A stretch of DNA of 64,000 nt from Streptomyces showdoensis (GTDB lineage Bacteria > Actinomycetota > Actinomycetes > Streptomycetales > Streptomycetaceae), in NCBI RefSeq assembly GCF_039535475.1, contig NZ_BAAAXG010000026.1:558001-622000 (forward strand), read 5' to 3'. The translations under genes were made by a program, and so were the position numbers. The notes under the pieces are model-generated. The model did no database searches. It was given only the letters and a program-made list of their open reading frames with translations, and was not told the origin of the DNA. This document shows, in pieces, positions 45,488-55,970 of the stretch (position 1 is the first letter of the stretch; each line of letters opens with the position of its first letter).

Positions 45488-46747
45488 ATGTACGACCTGG
45501 TGATTGTGGGCGCGGGACCCTACGGTCTGTCCGTGGCCGCCCACGCGGCGGCGCACGGGCTGAACCTGCGCGTCTTCGGGCGCCCCATGGAGTCCTGGCA
45601 CGCCATGCCCTCCGCGATGTTCCTCAAGTCCGAGCCGTGGGCCTCCCACCTCTCCGATCCGCGGGGCGCCTACGGGCTCGACGCCTACGCGGCCACCCAG
45701 GGCATCCGCGCCGAGCACGGGGTGCCGCTGCCCGTCGGCTTCTTCGCCGCGTACGGCGACTGGTTCGCCCGCCAGGCGGTGCCCGCCCTCGACGAGCGCC
45801 TGATCTCCCGCGTCGCGCCCGGCCCGGGCGGCGAGGGCTACGAGGTGACGGCGGAGGACGGCGAGACGTACCGCTCGCGCACGGTCGCGCTGGCCGTCGG
45901 CGTGCTCCCCTTCATGGAGGTCCCCGGCCCGCTGCGCGGACTGCCCCGCCGGTACGTCACCCACTCCAGCCACCACGGTGAGCTCGACGGCTTCGCCGGC
46001 CGGGACGTCACCGTGATCGGCGCCGGGCAGGCCGCCCTGGAGACCGCGGCGATCCTCACCGAACAGGGCGCCGCCGTGCGCATCCTGGCCCGCTCGGACC
46101 GGCTGAACTGGAACACCCTGCCGCCCGCCCTCGACCGCGGCGCCTGGCAGTCGCTGCGCGCACCGCACACGGGGCTCGGCTGCGGCTGGCAGAACCGGCT
46201 GTACGCGGACACCCCGGGCGCCTTCCGCCGGCTGCCCGCCGCCACCCGCGAGCGGATCTTCGACTCGGCGCTCGGACCGGCCGGTGCCTGGTGGCTGCGC
46301 GAGCGGTTCGCCGCGGTCGGGGACGTGCGGCTCGGGCAGCGGGTCGCGGCGGCGACCGTGACCGCCGACGAGCGGCTGCGGCTCGACGTGGACGGGCCGG
46401 ACGGGACCTCCGTCGTGGAGACCGACCACGTGATCGCGGCGACCGGCTTCGTGCCGAGCCTGGACCGGGCCGACGTGCTGGCCCCCGGACTGCGGGACGG
46501 GCTGCGCCGGGTCGGGCCGGGCGGGGCGCCCGAGGTGGGGGCGCTGTTCGAGTCCTCCCGGCCGGGCCTCTTCCTGGCCGGGCTGCTGACGGCCCCCTCG
46601 TACGGTCCCTCGATGCGGTTCGTCTTCGGCGCGGGCTACACGGCCGGCCGGCTGGTCAAGGGCGTGCGCCGGCGGCTGCGGGGCGGCGTCGGCCGGGTGG
46701 GCCGGCCGCGTTCGGGCGCGGAGCGGGCGGTGGCCGCGGCCCGCTGA
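45488..46747 (+). CDS. FAD/NAD(P)-dependent oxidoreductase
   Basis: 419 aa, flavoprotein of the pyridine nucleotide-disulfide/monooxygenase-like group. FAD site VIVGAGPYGLSVA at the N-terminus and a second nucleotide site VTVIGAGQAALETAAIL near 175, then VIAATGFVPSL near 318. Cytosolic. Seen next to the ATP-grasp ligase and likely cotranscribed. Related pairs occur in amino-acid or sugar modification, but substrate cannot be told. A 21-bp hairpin follows its stop. Confidence 0.85.
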   Translation: MYDLVIVGAGPYGLSVAAHAAAHGLNLRVFGRPMESWHAMPSAMFLKSEPWASHLSDPRGAYGLDAYAATQGIRAEHGVPLPVGFFAAYGDWFARQAVPALDERLISRVAPGPGGEGYEVTAEDGETYRSRTVALAVGVLPFMEVPGPLRGLPRRYVTHSSHHGELDGFAGRDVTVIGAGQAALETAAILTEQGAAVRILARSDRLNWNTLPPALDRGAWQSLRAPHTGLGCGWQNRLYADTPGAFRRLPAATRERIFDSALGPAGAWWLRERFAAVGDVRLGQRVAAATVTADERLRLDVDGPDGTSVVETDHVIAATGFVPSLDRADVLAPGLRDGLRRVGPGGAPEVGALFESSRPGLFLAGLLTAPSYGPSMRFVFGAGYTAGRLVKGVRRRLRGGVGRVGRPRSGAERAVAAAR

Positions 46748-46754
46748 CACGACG

Positions 46755-46801
46755 GAGGCCGGCCCCGGGGAGCGTGCTGGACGCTCCCCGGGGCCGGCCT
46801 C
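46755..46801. terminator. Very strong bidirectional hairpin
   Basis: Perfect 21-bp inverted repeat (46755-46775 and 46781-46801, 5-nt loop) between the oxidoreductase and the convergent third chaplin. Confidence 0.85.
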
Positions 46802-46817
46802 GTGCCGGACCGGAACG

Positions 46818-47051
46818 TCAGGCGTTGATGCAGGTGTTGAACGCGGCCGGGTTCAGGATGCCGATGACGTTCACGCTGTTGCCGCAGACGTTGATCGGAA
46901 CGTGGACCGGGATCTGGACCACGTTGCCCGAGAGAACGCCCGGCGAACCGATGGCCGCACCGTGGGCGTCGGCGTCCGCCATCGCGGGGGTGGCCGCACC
47001 CAGGGCCATGATCAGACCGGCGACGACGGCGGCAGCCTTCTTGCACTTCAT
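46818..47051 (-). CDS. Short chaplin, variant
   Basis: 77 aa, ATG at 47051 with AAAGGATCC upstream. Signal peptide to about 26 (ATPAMADAD), chaplin domain IGSPGVLSGNVVQIPVHVPI then NVCGN and NPAAFNTCINA. Both Cys are kept, but the usual NP(A/T)FGN is NPAAFN, losing the Gly before Asn. The signal peptide resembles that of the small secreted protein at 29101 rather than the other chaplins. Confidence 0.94.
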   Translation of the reverse strand: MKCKKAAAVVAGLIMALGAATPAMADADAHGAAIGSPGVLSGNVVQIPVHVPINVCGNSVNVIGILNPAAFNTCINA

Positions 47052-47189
47052 TTCGTCTGGATCCTTTCTGCGGCGAAGACCCTTCTCCGCTGCATACTCC
47101 CCAACGAACCTGCCACGAAAAGGAAACCGGCCTATCGTCGGACTTCCGTCATTCACTCCATTGCATCCATCGAATGCAGCGACGGCCGC

Positions 47190-47393
47190 TCATCGCGGCC
47201 AGATGGGGGTACGGGTGAGCCGTTCCCATTCACGGTCGGGAACTCCCGGAACCGTCCGCCCGGCCTGCATCCACTGTCTGGCCAGCGAGGAGTAGAGCGG
47301 GAAGGGTTCCCGGTCGACCGGCGGCGGGTCGGCCACATATCGGCTCTTCGGAATGAAGGCCATCCGCTCCCATTTTCCGGGATCGGGCGCCAT
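47190..47393 (-). CDS. Small protein of unknown function
   Basis: 67 aa, ATG with AAGGAG 8 nt upstream, which supports it as real. Soluble, basic and Pro/Trp-rich: MAPDPGKWERM, an SSLARQWMQAGRTVPG helix-turn and a DREWERL end. The QW...GRTVPG..DREW pattern recurs in small Streptomyces proteins as I remember them, but no role is known. Divergent from the LCP gene. Confidence 0.6.
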   Translation of the reverse strand: MAPDPGKWERMAFIPKSRYVADPPPVDREPFPLYSSLARQWMQAGRTVPGVPDREWERLTRTPIWPR

Positions 47394-47512
47394 ATTCGCT
47401 CCTTCCGGTGTGGTCCCGGCATCATGACACAGCCTCCGCAGGAGAGTGATTCGTCCTGTCCATGTCGCGTCGCGTACCTGTGTGCGAATGCGTCCGATTT
47501 AACGTTTCTCCC

Positions 47513-48529
47513 ATGAAATTCCCCCGCCCAGGACGTCTGCTGTTCCTGTCCACGGCCCTGGTCGCGCTCGGTTCCGGCTCACTCGCGCTGGCACCCTCCG
47601 ACCTGCCGTCGCCCAAGGGAGGCCTCAACATCCTCGTCGTCGGGATCGACTCGCGTGCGCGTGTCACCCCCGAGGAGCGGATCAAGTACCACATCGGCAA
47701 CCACGACTGCCGCTGCACCGACGTGATGATGCTCGTCCACGTCTCCGCCAAGAACGACCGGGTCAGCGTGGTGAGCCTGCCGCGCGACTCGCTCACCGAG
47801 TTCCCCGCGCACCGCGACCGGGAGACCGGCGAGATGCTGCCGCGGCACCAGGCCAAGCTCAACAACGCGTGGAAGGAGGGCGGACCGTCCTTCGCCATCG
47901 AGATGGTCGAGGCGATGACCAAGACCCCCGTACACCGCTACCTGGAGATCGACTTCCGGCGCTTCATGGACACGGTGGACGTCATCGACGGCGTGCCGAT
48001 CTGCACCAAGAAGACCCTCAAGGACCCGTCCACCGGGCTCGACCTCAGGCCCGGCACCCGCAAGGTCCACGGCGGTGAGGCGCTCCAGTACGTCCGCTCG
48101 CGGAAGGCCGACGGTCAGGCGGACTTCGGACGGATCAAGAAGCAGCACAAGTTCGTCGTGAACACGCTGCGCGAGGTCCGCGCCCATCTGTACCGGGACC
48201 CGGACTGGATGCGCTGGTTCGCCGAGACGCTGCGCGGCAGGGAGTCGGCGGAGCGGGCGATCAGCCCGCGGGAGCTGCTGACGCTGGCGGGCCGGCTGCG
48301 GAAGCTCGGCCCGGAGCGGACGGAGTTCGCCACCGTGCCCATCAAGAAGATCAACCCGCTCATCCCGGGGGTCGGCGCGACGATCTCGTGGGACGTGCCG
48401 TACGCCGACGACATCTTCGCGAAGCTGCGTGCCGACAAGCCGCTGCCGAAGGCCCGGCCCACCCCGCAGAGCCAGACCCCGCTGGGCGAGTACAAGCCCG
48501 CGGGGGGCAAGACCCTGCTCTGCGACTGA
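47513..48529 (+). CDS. LCP (LytR-CpsA-Psr) family glycopolymer ligase
   Basis: Transfers lipid-linked glycopolymers to peptidoglycan outside the membrane. 338 aa from ATG at 47513; an in-frame ATG at 47462 is possible. N-terminal signal anchor (about 8-27), then NILVVGIDSRAR, DVMMLVHV, SLPRDSLTEFP, an unusual HDCRC Cys pair, LNNAWKEGG and QYVRSRKADGQADFGRIKKQH with the pyrophosphate-binding Arg residues. Lies 5 kb from the polysaccharide operon and could attach its product to the wall. Confidence 0.93.
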   Translation: MKFPRPGRLLFLSTALVALGSGSLALAPSDLPSPKGGLNILVVGIDSRARVTPEERIKYHIGNHDCRCTDVMMLVHVSAKNDRVSVVSLPRDSLTEFPAHRDRETGEMLPRHQAKLNNAWKEGGPSFAIEMVEAMTKTPVHRYLEIDFRRFMDTVDVIDGVPICTKKTLKDPSTGLDLRPGTRKVHGGEALQYVRSRKADGQADFGRIKKQHKFVVNTLREVRAHLYRDPDWMRWFAETLRGRESAERAISPRELLTLAGRLRKLGPERTEFATVPIKKINPLIPGVGATISWDVPYADDIFAKLRADKPLPKARPTPQSQTPLGEYKPAGGKTLLCD

Positions 48530-48533
48530 CACC

Positions 48534-48624
48534 GGCCGGTGAGGGGGCCACTCCCCGGGGGGCGCTCCCCCAGGGGCACTCCCCCGGGGGGCACTCCCCC
48601 GGGGGGGGCACTCCCTCACCGGCC
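48534..48624. repeat. GC-rich repeat cluster inside a long inverted repeat
   Basis: Perfect 12-bp arms GGCCGGTGAGGG (48534-48545) and CCCTCACCGGCC (48613-48624) enclose about four imperfect copies of a GGGGCACTCCCCC-type unit that are themselves self-complementary. Lies between convergent LCP and DUF255 genes; may act as a two-way terminator. Confidence 0.65.
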
Positions 48625-48631
48625 CGCTCCC

Positions 48632-50659
<2,028 letters not shown>

Positions 50660-50754
50660 GTCCCCATCCTTGCGCATCCGGGGTGCGGACGGCGGAGCCC
50701 CGTCCGCGCGCCACGCGTGGGCGGGACGGGAACGGGGCACCGATACGGCAGCGA

Positions 50755-50791
50755 GCCCCGTTCCTCGCAGGTCGAATGCGAGGAACGGGGC
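50755..50791 (-). terminator. Hairpin terminator of rodlin gene
   Basis: Perfect 15-bp inverted repeat with 7-nt loop (core arms 50755-50768, 50778-50791) 23 nt past the rodlin stop. Confidence 0.75.
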
Positions 50792-50813
50792 CGCTTCAGG
50801 CGAGAAGCAGGCG

Positions 50814-51209
50814 TCAGCCGCCGACGTTCCCGTTCTGGGAGAGGACCTCGCCCAGGATGTGCGACAGGGCGTCGTCGCCCTTCTGCTGCACGGAGTTCTG
50901 GGTGCAGGTCTGGTTCGCGATCGGGTTGCCCAGGACGTCCTGGACGGCGATCGGAACACCGATGAGCGCGCCGATCGGGACCTGCGCCTCGACCTTCTGC
51001 ACGTCGAAGCAGTGCAGGACACCGCCGTTGATGAGGCCGAAGTTCGGGCTCATGTAGCCACCGGTGGAGTTGCTGCCGATGGACTGCTTCGACTGGTTGC
51101 CGATGATGTTGGCGCTGCCGCCGTCGTTGCCGGCAGCCATGGCCGTCGACGCACCCATGCCCACGACGGAGGCGGCAACCGCAGCGGTGGCAAGAACCTT
51201 CTTGATCAC
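50814..51209 (-). CDS. Rodlin (RdlA/RdlB family)
   Basis: Secreted protein that organises chaplin fibrils into the rodlet layer. 131 aa, GTG at 51209 with GAAGGAAGATCTC upstream, the usual rodlin size. Signal peptide [20 protein letters not shown] to MAAGND, then [39 protein letters not shown] and [17 protein letters not shown] with two Cys, diagnostic of rodlins. Only one copy here, while S. coelicolor has an adjacent pair. A BldN-like promoter lies about 62 nt upstream. Confidence 0.95.
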   Translation of the reverse strand: MIKKVLATAAVAASVVGMGASTAMAAGNDGGSANIIGNQSKQSIGSNSTGGYMSPNFGLINGGVLHCFDVQKVEAQVPIGALIGVPIAVQDVLGNPIANQTCTQNSVQQKGDDALSHILGEVLSQNGNVGG

Positions 51210-51270
51210 GAGATCTTCCTTCTTGAGCTCGATGGCCCGGAACTGCTCCGTGTTGACCGAAGCGACCTGA

Positions 51271-51298
51271 TCAACTGCCCCGGGAGGGATTGGTTCCG
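51271..51298 (-). promoter_or_regulatory. BldN-like promoter of rodlin gene
   Basis: Minus strand CGGAAC (51298-51293), 16-nt spacer, AGTTGA (51276-51271): 10 of 12 matches to CGTAAC-16-CGTTGA as I recall it. Leader about 55 nt. Confidence 0.55.
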
Positions 51299-51505
51299 GG
51301 GCGTCACCCGGACGCGGTATTCGGCACATGAACGCCATCGGACGCGAGGTCGACGGGCAGCCGTTCGGGTCGTGCGGCGCGAGGCCCGATTCCCTTGCAA
51401 TCACCGGACGTTCGCACCGCTCCCTCGCGCCGACGGGCGTCCCGCAGGACACTTGTCCTCGGACTGTTCGGGCCGGATGCTTCCGGCTGGCGGAGGGGGA
51501 CGCGG

Positions 51506-54500
51506 ATGCGGGACAGCCACCGGGCCGATGCCGAGCGGCTGTGGGAACGGACCGTGGAGGAGGAGGTACGGCGCTCCGCGGGCCGCGTCGACCGGGACGC
51601 GCTGCTCGCCCGCGGCCGGGCCGCCCTGGACACGATGGCGGCGTCGGCGGCCGAGGAGTACGCGGACTACCTGCGGGCCCTGGAGGAGGCCGGGGACGGT
51701 CCCGCCGCCCCCGATGCGGCCGCCGGGCTCGGAACGCCCGCGCTGGTGACGGCCGTCGCGGCGGCGGCCGCGGTCGGCGGCGACCTGGCGCTGGGCACCG
51801 CCGCCGGGACCGCGCTCGGCGCGGGGGCCGTGGTGGCGGTGGCGGGGGCGGCGGCGACCGCCCTGAAGCTGGGCGCCGGGCGGCGGGCGGCGGCGCACCG
51901 CAGGGCCGGCGACCTCGGGCGGCCGGGCGGGGCGGAGCAGGTGCGGCTGCGGTGGCTGACGGCCTTCGAGGCGCGGGGCGTACAGCCGTTCCTGGAGCAG
52001 CAGCGGGTGCTCCTCGGCACGGCCGGGCAGCCCCCGCAGAAGGCGGTCGAGCGGCTGCGGGGCGTGGACCGCAGCGCGGCGGCCCGGCGGCGCAGCGTCC
52101 TGGAGCAGTCCTTCGGCCATCTGCCGGACCCGGCGGGGCGGTTCGCGGGGCGGCGGGGCGAGCTGGCGCAGATCACGCGGTGGGTGCAGGCGGGCCGGGC
52201 GGCGACGGCGACCCGGCCGACGGTGGTGATGCTGCACGGGGCGCCGGGCTCGGGCCGTACGACGCTGGCGGTGCGGGCGGCGCACGCGCTGCGAGACCAG
52301 TTCCGCGGGGCGTGCGTGGTGGACCTGCGGGGCGGCGCCACGCGGGGCGAGAAGCCGCTCGCCACCCGGGAGGCGCTGCTGCACCTGCTGAACCGGCTGG
52401 GCGCGCCGCGCGAACAGCTGCTCTTCCGGGAGCGGTCCTCGGCGGAGCAGCAGGTGCGGCGGCTCGCGGAGCTGTACCACCAGCACCTGACAGGGCTTCC
52501 GGTGACGGTGGTCCTGGACGACGCGGTGGACGCGGAGCAGGTGCGGACGCTGCTGCCGGAGCGCTCGGACAGTCTGGTCCTGGTGACCTGCCGCTCGCCG
52601 CTGGACCTGGGCCCGGACGTGCCGGCCTCGGTGCACGTGCTGCCGGTGACGGCGCTGGACGAGGCGGGCGCGGAGGAGCTGCTGGGCGCGGCGGAGGGCG
52701 CCCGGGGGCCGTACGACGCGGAGGGCTTCGCGCGGGTGCGGGAGCTGTGCGGCGGTCTGCCGCTGGCGCTGCGGGCGGCGGGGGCGCTGCTCGGCGGGCG
52801 CACGGCGGGCACGGTCGGGGAGCTGCTGGGCGCGGCGGGCGCGGAGGCCGGGCCGGTGGAGCGGGCGCTGGCGGCCGGGTACGCGGCGGGGCTGGACGAG
52901 GACGGGCGGCGGCTGCTGCGCCGGCTGCCGCTGGCGGGGCGGGCCTCGCTGGGGGCGGCGGCCGCGGGGGCGCTGCTGGGCGCCCCGGGCACGGAGGGCG
53001 CCCGGCTGCTGCGGGAGCTGGCCGGGGCGGGGCTGCTCGACCACGTGCGCGGGGAGCGGTACCGGCTGCACGACGCGGTGCGCGGGTTCGCGGCGGCGCG
53101 GCTGGTCGAGGAGGAGGACCAGGCGGAGATCGCGGCGGCGCACGAGCGGCTGATCCGCAACTACGCGGAGCTGGCGGACGCGGTCATCCGGATGGTCGAC
53201 GGCAAGATGTCGACACGCGTCAACCGCGCTGCCCGGTTCGGCGGGCACGGCTTCGGGTCGCTGGACGCGGCGCTGCGCTGGCTGGACGAGGAGTCCAGCT
53301 TCATCACGGCGACGCTGCGGCACACGGAGGGCGTGGACCAGCAGACGGTGCTCGACCTGCTGGGCGCGCTGTGCGACTACTGCCTGCTGCGCGGCGACCT
53401 GTACCGGCTGGGCGAGATCAACGAGCTGACGGACGCGGTGGGCCAGGGACTGCTGTCGCGTTCCGTCCAGTGGCGGACCGGGATCGCGGCCCGGCAGCTG
53501 GGCGAGCTGGACAAGGCCCGCACGACGCTGGCCTCGGTCGTCTCCCTCTATCAGGAGGCGCACCAGGACGCGGGGGCGGCGCTGGCGCTCTGCTCGCTCG
53601 GGATCACGCTGCACCACCAGGGCAATCTGTCGGAGGCGGCGGCGAAGCTGCGGGAGGCGCTGGTCCTCCAGGAGCCGGAGTCGCTGGCCGCGGACCGGGG
53701 CTGGACGCTGCACGCCCTGGCGGCGGTGGAGCGGGACCGGGGCAACCTGGCGGAGGCCCTGGAGCTGCTCGACCGGGCCCTCGCCCGGCACCGGGAGAGC
53801 GAGTCGCTGCACGGCGAGGCGTGGGCGCACTTCCAGCTGGGCCAGGTGTGCCTGCGGACGGGCGAGGTGGCGCGGGCGGAGGAGGAGCTGCGGCGGGCGC
53901 TGGAGCAGTACGGGCGCACCCATGACGGGCGCGGCCAGGCGTGGGCGCTGACCCAGCTGGCCCGGGCGCGGCTGGTCGCCGGGGATCCGGAGGCGGCGAT
54001 GGAGGGCCTGCGGCAGGCGCTGTCGCGGCACCGGGAGCAGGAGGACGCCCGCGGCGAGGCGTGGACCCTCTACTACCTGGGGCACGCGCTGGAGGAGCGG
54101 GGCGAACGGGACCAGGCGGTGCGGGAGCTGGAGCGGGCGCGGACGATGTTCTCGCGGATGCGGGACGTCTACGGATTGGCATGCGCCCGCCATCATTCGG
54201 GCCGGGTCACCCGCGACCAGCGGGCCGCCCAGACCGGCAACCTCCGCAACTCCGGATTCGCCCGTCAGCTGCTGATGGACGCCCGCGCGGACTTCCACCG
54301 CATCGGGGTGGCCCACGGCGAGGCCTGGACCTGCCTGGAGCTGGCGATCGTGGACGCCGGCAACGGCCGCTCGGCTCAGGCGCTGGACCTGTGCGAGGAG
54401 GCGGCCCGCCTGTTCGCCACGTACGGCGACCACCGCGGCACCGACTGGGCCCGCTTCCTGCGCGCCACCCTGCTCCCCGGCCGGGACCCGGCCCGCGCGG

Positions 54501-54694
54501 AGCTGACCGCCCTGGCCGCGGCCCGCCACCCGGCCCGCGACCCGCGCCTGGACGACTGCGCCGAGGCCTACGCCCTGGTCCTGGACCGCGGCACCCCGCG
54601 CGAGACGGGCTGGCAGGCCTGGGACCTGGGGATGGTGCCGGGGCGCGGGGCCCGGGAGGTGATGGGGGTGACGGTGGAGGCCGCCCGCCCCTGA
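51506..54694 (+). CDS. STAND/NB-ARC ATPase with TPR repeats
   Basis: 1062 aa, ATG with GGAGGGGG upstream. Layout: helical N-terminus (1-60), an Ala/Gly-rich hydrophobic stretch (about 72-125) that could span the membrane, NB-ARC ATPase (about 215-450) with Walker A GAPGSGRTT (about 243-251), Walker B TVVLDDA (about 333), LVTCRSPL and GGLPLALRAAG, then winged helix and TPR repeats (about 640-990, for example LGHALEERGERDQAVRELERA). The Walker A Lys is Arg, which is unusual. No AfsR-type DNA-binding domain. STAND proteins act as signal-triggered switches; function here is unknown. Confidence 0.88.
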   Translation: MRDSHRADAERLWERTVEEEVRRSAGRVDRDALLARGRAALDTMAASAAEEYADYLRALEEAGDGPAAPDAAAGLGTPALVTAVAAAAAVGGDLALGTAAGTALGAGAVVAVAGAAATALKLGAGRRAAAHRRAGDLGRPGGAEQVRLRWLTAFEARGVQPFLEQQRVLLGTAGQPPQKAVERLRGVDRSAAARRRSVLEQSFGHLPDPAGRFAGRRGELAQITRWVQAGRAATATRPTVVMLHGAPGSGRTTLAVRAAHALRDQFRGACVVDLRGGATRGEKPLATREALLHLLNRLGAPREQLLFRERSSAEQQVRRLAELYHQHLTGLPVTVVLDDAVDAEQVRTLLPERSDSLVLVTCRSPLDLGPDVPASVHVLPVTALDEAGAEELLGAAEGARGPYDAEGFARVRELCGGLPLALRAAGALLGGRTAGTVGELLGAAGAEAGPVERALAAGYAAGLDEDGRRLLRRLPLAGRASLGAAAAGALLGAPGTEGARLLRELAGAGLLDHVRGERYRLHDAVRGFAAARLVEEEDQAEIAAAHERLIRNYAELADAVIRMVDGKMSTRVNRAARFGGHGFGSLDAALRWLDEESSFITATLRHTEGVDQQTVLDLLGALCDYCLLRGDLYRLGEINELTDAVGQGLLSRSVQWRTGIAARQLGELDKARTTLASVVSLYQEAHQDAGAALALCSLGITLHHQGNLSEAAAKLREALVLQEPESLAADRGWTLHALAAVERDRGNLAEALELLDRALARHRESESLHGEAWAHFQLGQVCLRTGEVARAEEELRRALEQYGRTHDGRGQAWALTQLARARLVAGDPEAAMEGLRQALSRHREQEDARGEAWTLYYLGHALEERGERDQAVRELERARTMFSRMRDVYGLACARHHSGRVTRDQRAAQTGNLRNSGFARQLLMDARADFHRIGVAHGEAWTCLELAIVDAGNGRSAQALDLCEEAARLFATYGDHRGTDWARFLRATLLPGRDPARAELTALAAARHPARDPRLDDCAEAYALVLDRGTPRETGWQAWDLGMVPGRGAREVMGVTVEAARP

Positions 54695-54708
54695 TCCCGG
54701 GCAGCGCT

Positions 54709-54741
54709 CGTACGGGCCCCGGCGGTGCCGGGGCCCGTACG
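54709..54741 (+). terminator. Hairpin terminator of STAND gene
   Basis: Perfect 14-bp inverted repeat (54709-54722, 54728-54741; 5-nt loop), faces the convergent small membrane gene. Confidence 0.75.
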
Positions 54742-54752
54742 GGGGCGTGCGG

Positions 54753-54977
54753 TTACTTCTCCGTCGGGGACGCGGCCGGGGTGGCTGCGGCCGGGTCGGG
54801 GGCCTCGGTGAAGTCGATCTTGTGCATGTGGCGGTTCATCGACTTCATCAGGCCCCAGACGGCCAGCGCCAGCACGGCGAAGACGACGAACCCGAGGACG
54901 CCGGGGGTCACCTTGTTCTTGTCCAGTTCTTCGGCGGCGAAGGGGACAAGCTGGGTCATTGCCAGGTGTGCGCTCAT
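54753..54977 (-). CDS. Small membrane protein downstream of mca
   Basis: 74 aa from ATG at 54977, next to the mca stop; ATGs at 54986 and 54959 are alternatives. One membrane helix (about 25-45, GVLGFVVFAVLALAVWGLM) and a short basic then Ala/Pro-rich cytoplasmic tail. The DKNKVTPGVLGF sequence and the place after mca are conserved in Streptomyces as I recall. Role unknown. Confidence 0.8.
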   Translation of the reverse strand: MSAHLAMTQLVPFAAEELDKNKVTPGVLGFVVFAVLALAVWGLMKSMNRHMHKIDFTEAPDPAAATPAASPTEK

Positions 54978-54978
54978 G

Positions 54979-55860
54979 TCAGGCATTCTCGCGGATGCCC
55001 GCGAAGAGATCTTGCTCGGGGAGGGAAGTGGCGACGAGGGACTTGCTGAGCTCGTACTCCTCGGTCGGCCAGACCTCCTTCTGGATCTCCATCGGGACCC
55101 GGAACCAGCCGCCGTCGGGGTCGATCTGGGTGCGGTGGGCGATGAGCGCCTTGTCGCGGGTCTCGAAGAAGTCCGCGCAGGGGACGTGCGTGGTCAGGTT
55201 GCGCGGCTTGCCGCCGAACTCGTCCCAGCGCTTGAGCCAGTCCCCGTACGGCGACTCCAGGCCGCGCTCCAGCAGGGCGTTGTGCAGGGCCTCGGTGCGC
55301 GGACGGTTGAAGCCCTGGTTGTAGTAGAGCTTCTGCGGCTGGAAGGCCGGGCCGAACTCGGCCTCGGGGTACTTCTCGGTGTCGGCCGCGCCCTCGAAGG
55401 CCACCATCGTGATCTTGTGGGTCATGATGTGGTCGGGGTGCGGGTAGCCGCCGTTCTCGTCGTAGGTCGTGATGACCTGCGGACGGAAGCCGCGGATCCG
55501 GCGGACCAGCTCGCCGGCGGCCTGGTCCACGTCCGCGAGGGCGAAGCAGCCCTCCGGCAGCGGCGGCAGCGGGTCGCCCTCGGGCAGGCCGGAGTCGACG
55601 AAGCCCAGCCAGTCCTGGTCGACGCCCAGGATCTCGCGGGCCTCGTCCATCTCCTTGCGGCGGACCTCGTGGATGTTGGCCTCGATGTAGGCGTCGCCCT
55701 GGAGCTTCGGGTTGAGGATCGAGCCACGCTCCCCGCCCGTGCAGGTCACCACGAGGACCTCCACCCCCTCGGACACATACTTGGCCATCGTCGCCGCGCC
55801 CTTGCTCGACTCGTCGTCGGGGTGGGCGTGAACGGCCATCAGTCGCAGCTGCTCAGTCAA
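54979..55860 (-). CDS. mca: Mycothiol S-conjugate amidase Mca
   Basis: Zinc amidase that cleaves mycothiol S-conjugates in detoxification, releasing mercapturic acids; 293 aa. TTG start with GAGGACC upstream; an internal ATG (LRLMAVHAHPDDE) is possible. Zinc motif AVHAHPDDES at about 9-18 and HPDH near 142, GGERGS, and the long C-terminal segment that separates Mca from MshB. Confirms an actinobacterial host. Confidence 0.96.
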   Translation of the reverse strand: MTEQLRLMAVHAHPDDESSKGAATMAKYVSEGVEVLVVTCTGGERGSILNPKLQGDAYIEANIHEVRRKEMDEAREILGVDQDWLGFVDSGLPEGDPLPPLPEGCFALADVDQAAGELVRRIRGFRPQVITTYDENGGYPHPDHIMTHKITMVAFEGAADTEKYPEAEFGPAFQPQKLYYNQGFNRPRTEALHNALLERGLESPYGDWLKRWDEFGGKPRNLTTHVPCADFFETRDKALIAHRTQIDPDGGWFRVPMEIQKEVWPTEEYELSKSLVATSLPEQDLFAGIRENA

Positions 55861-55970
55861 GACTCGGTCCTCAGTGATTCGTCGCCTAGGGAGGTCTCTA
55901 TAGTGACGGAATCGGGGGTGGGAAAAATTCCGGCCCCGTGGCCGGGGATTCCGGCGGCGAGAGGACGATC

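Noticed and set aside
47462..47512. Upstream ATG start for the LCP protein
   Set aside because: It would add 17 residues before the signal anchor and lacks a close ribosome site; kept only as an alternative.
48534..48624. CRISPR or attachment-site array
   Set aside because: Units are short, self-complementary and unspaced; no integrase or mobile genes nearby.
51401..54529. 1042-codon minus-strand open frame
   Set aside because: Antisense shadow of the STAND ATPase; Arg/Gln/Pro-rich without any fold.
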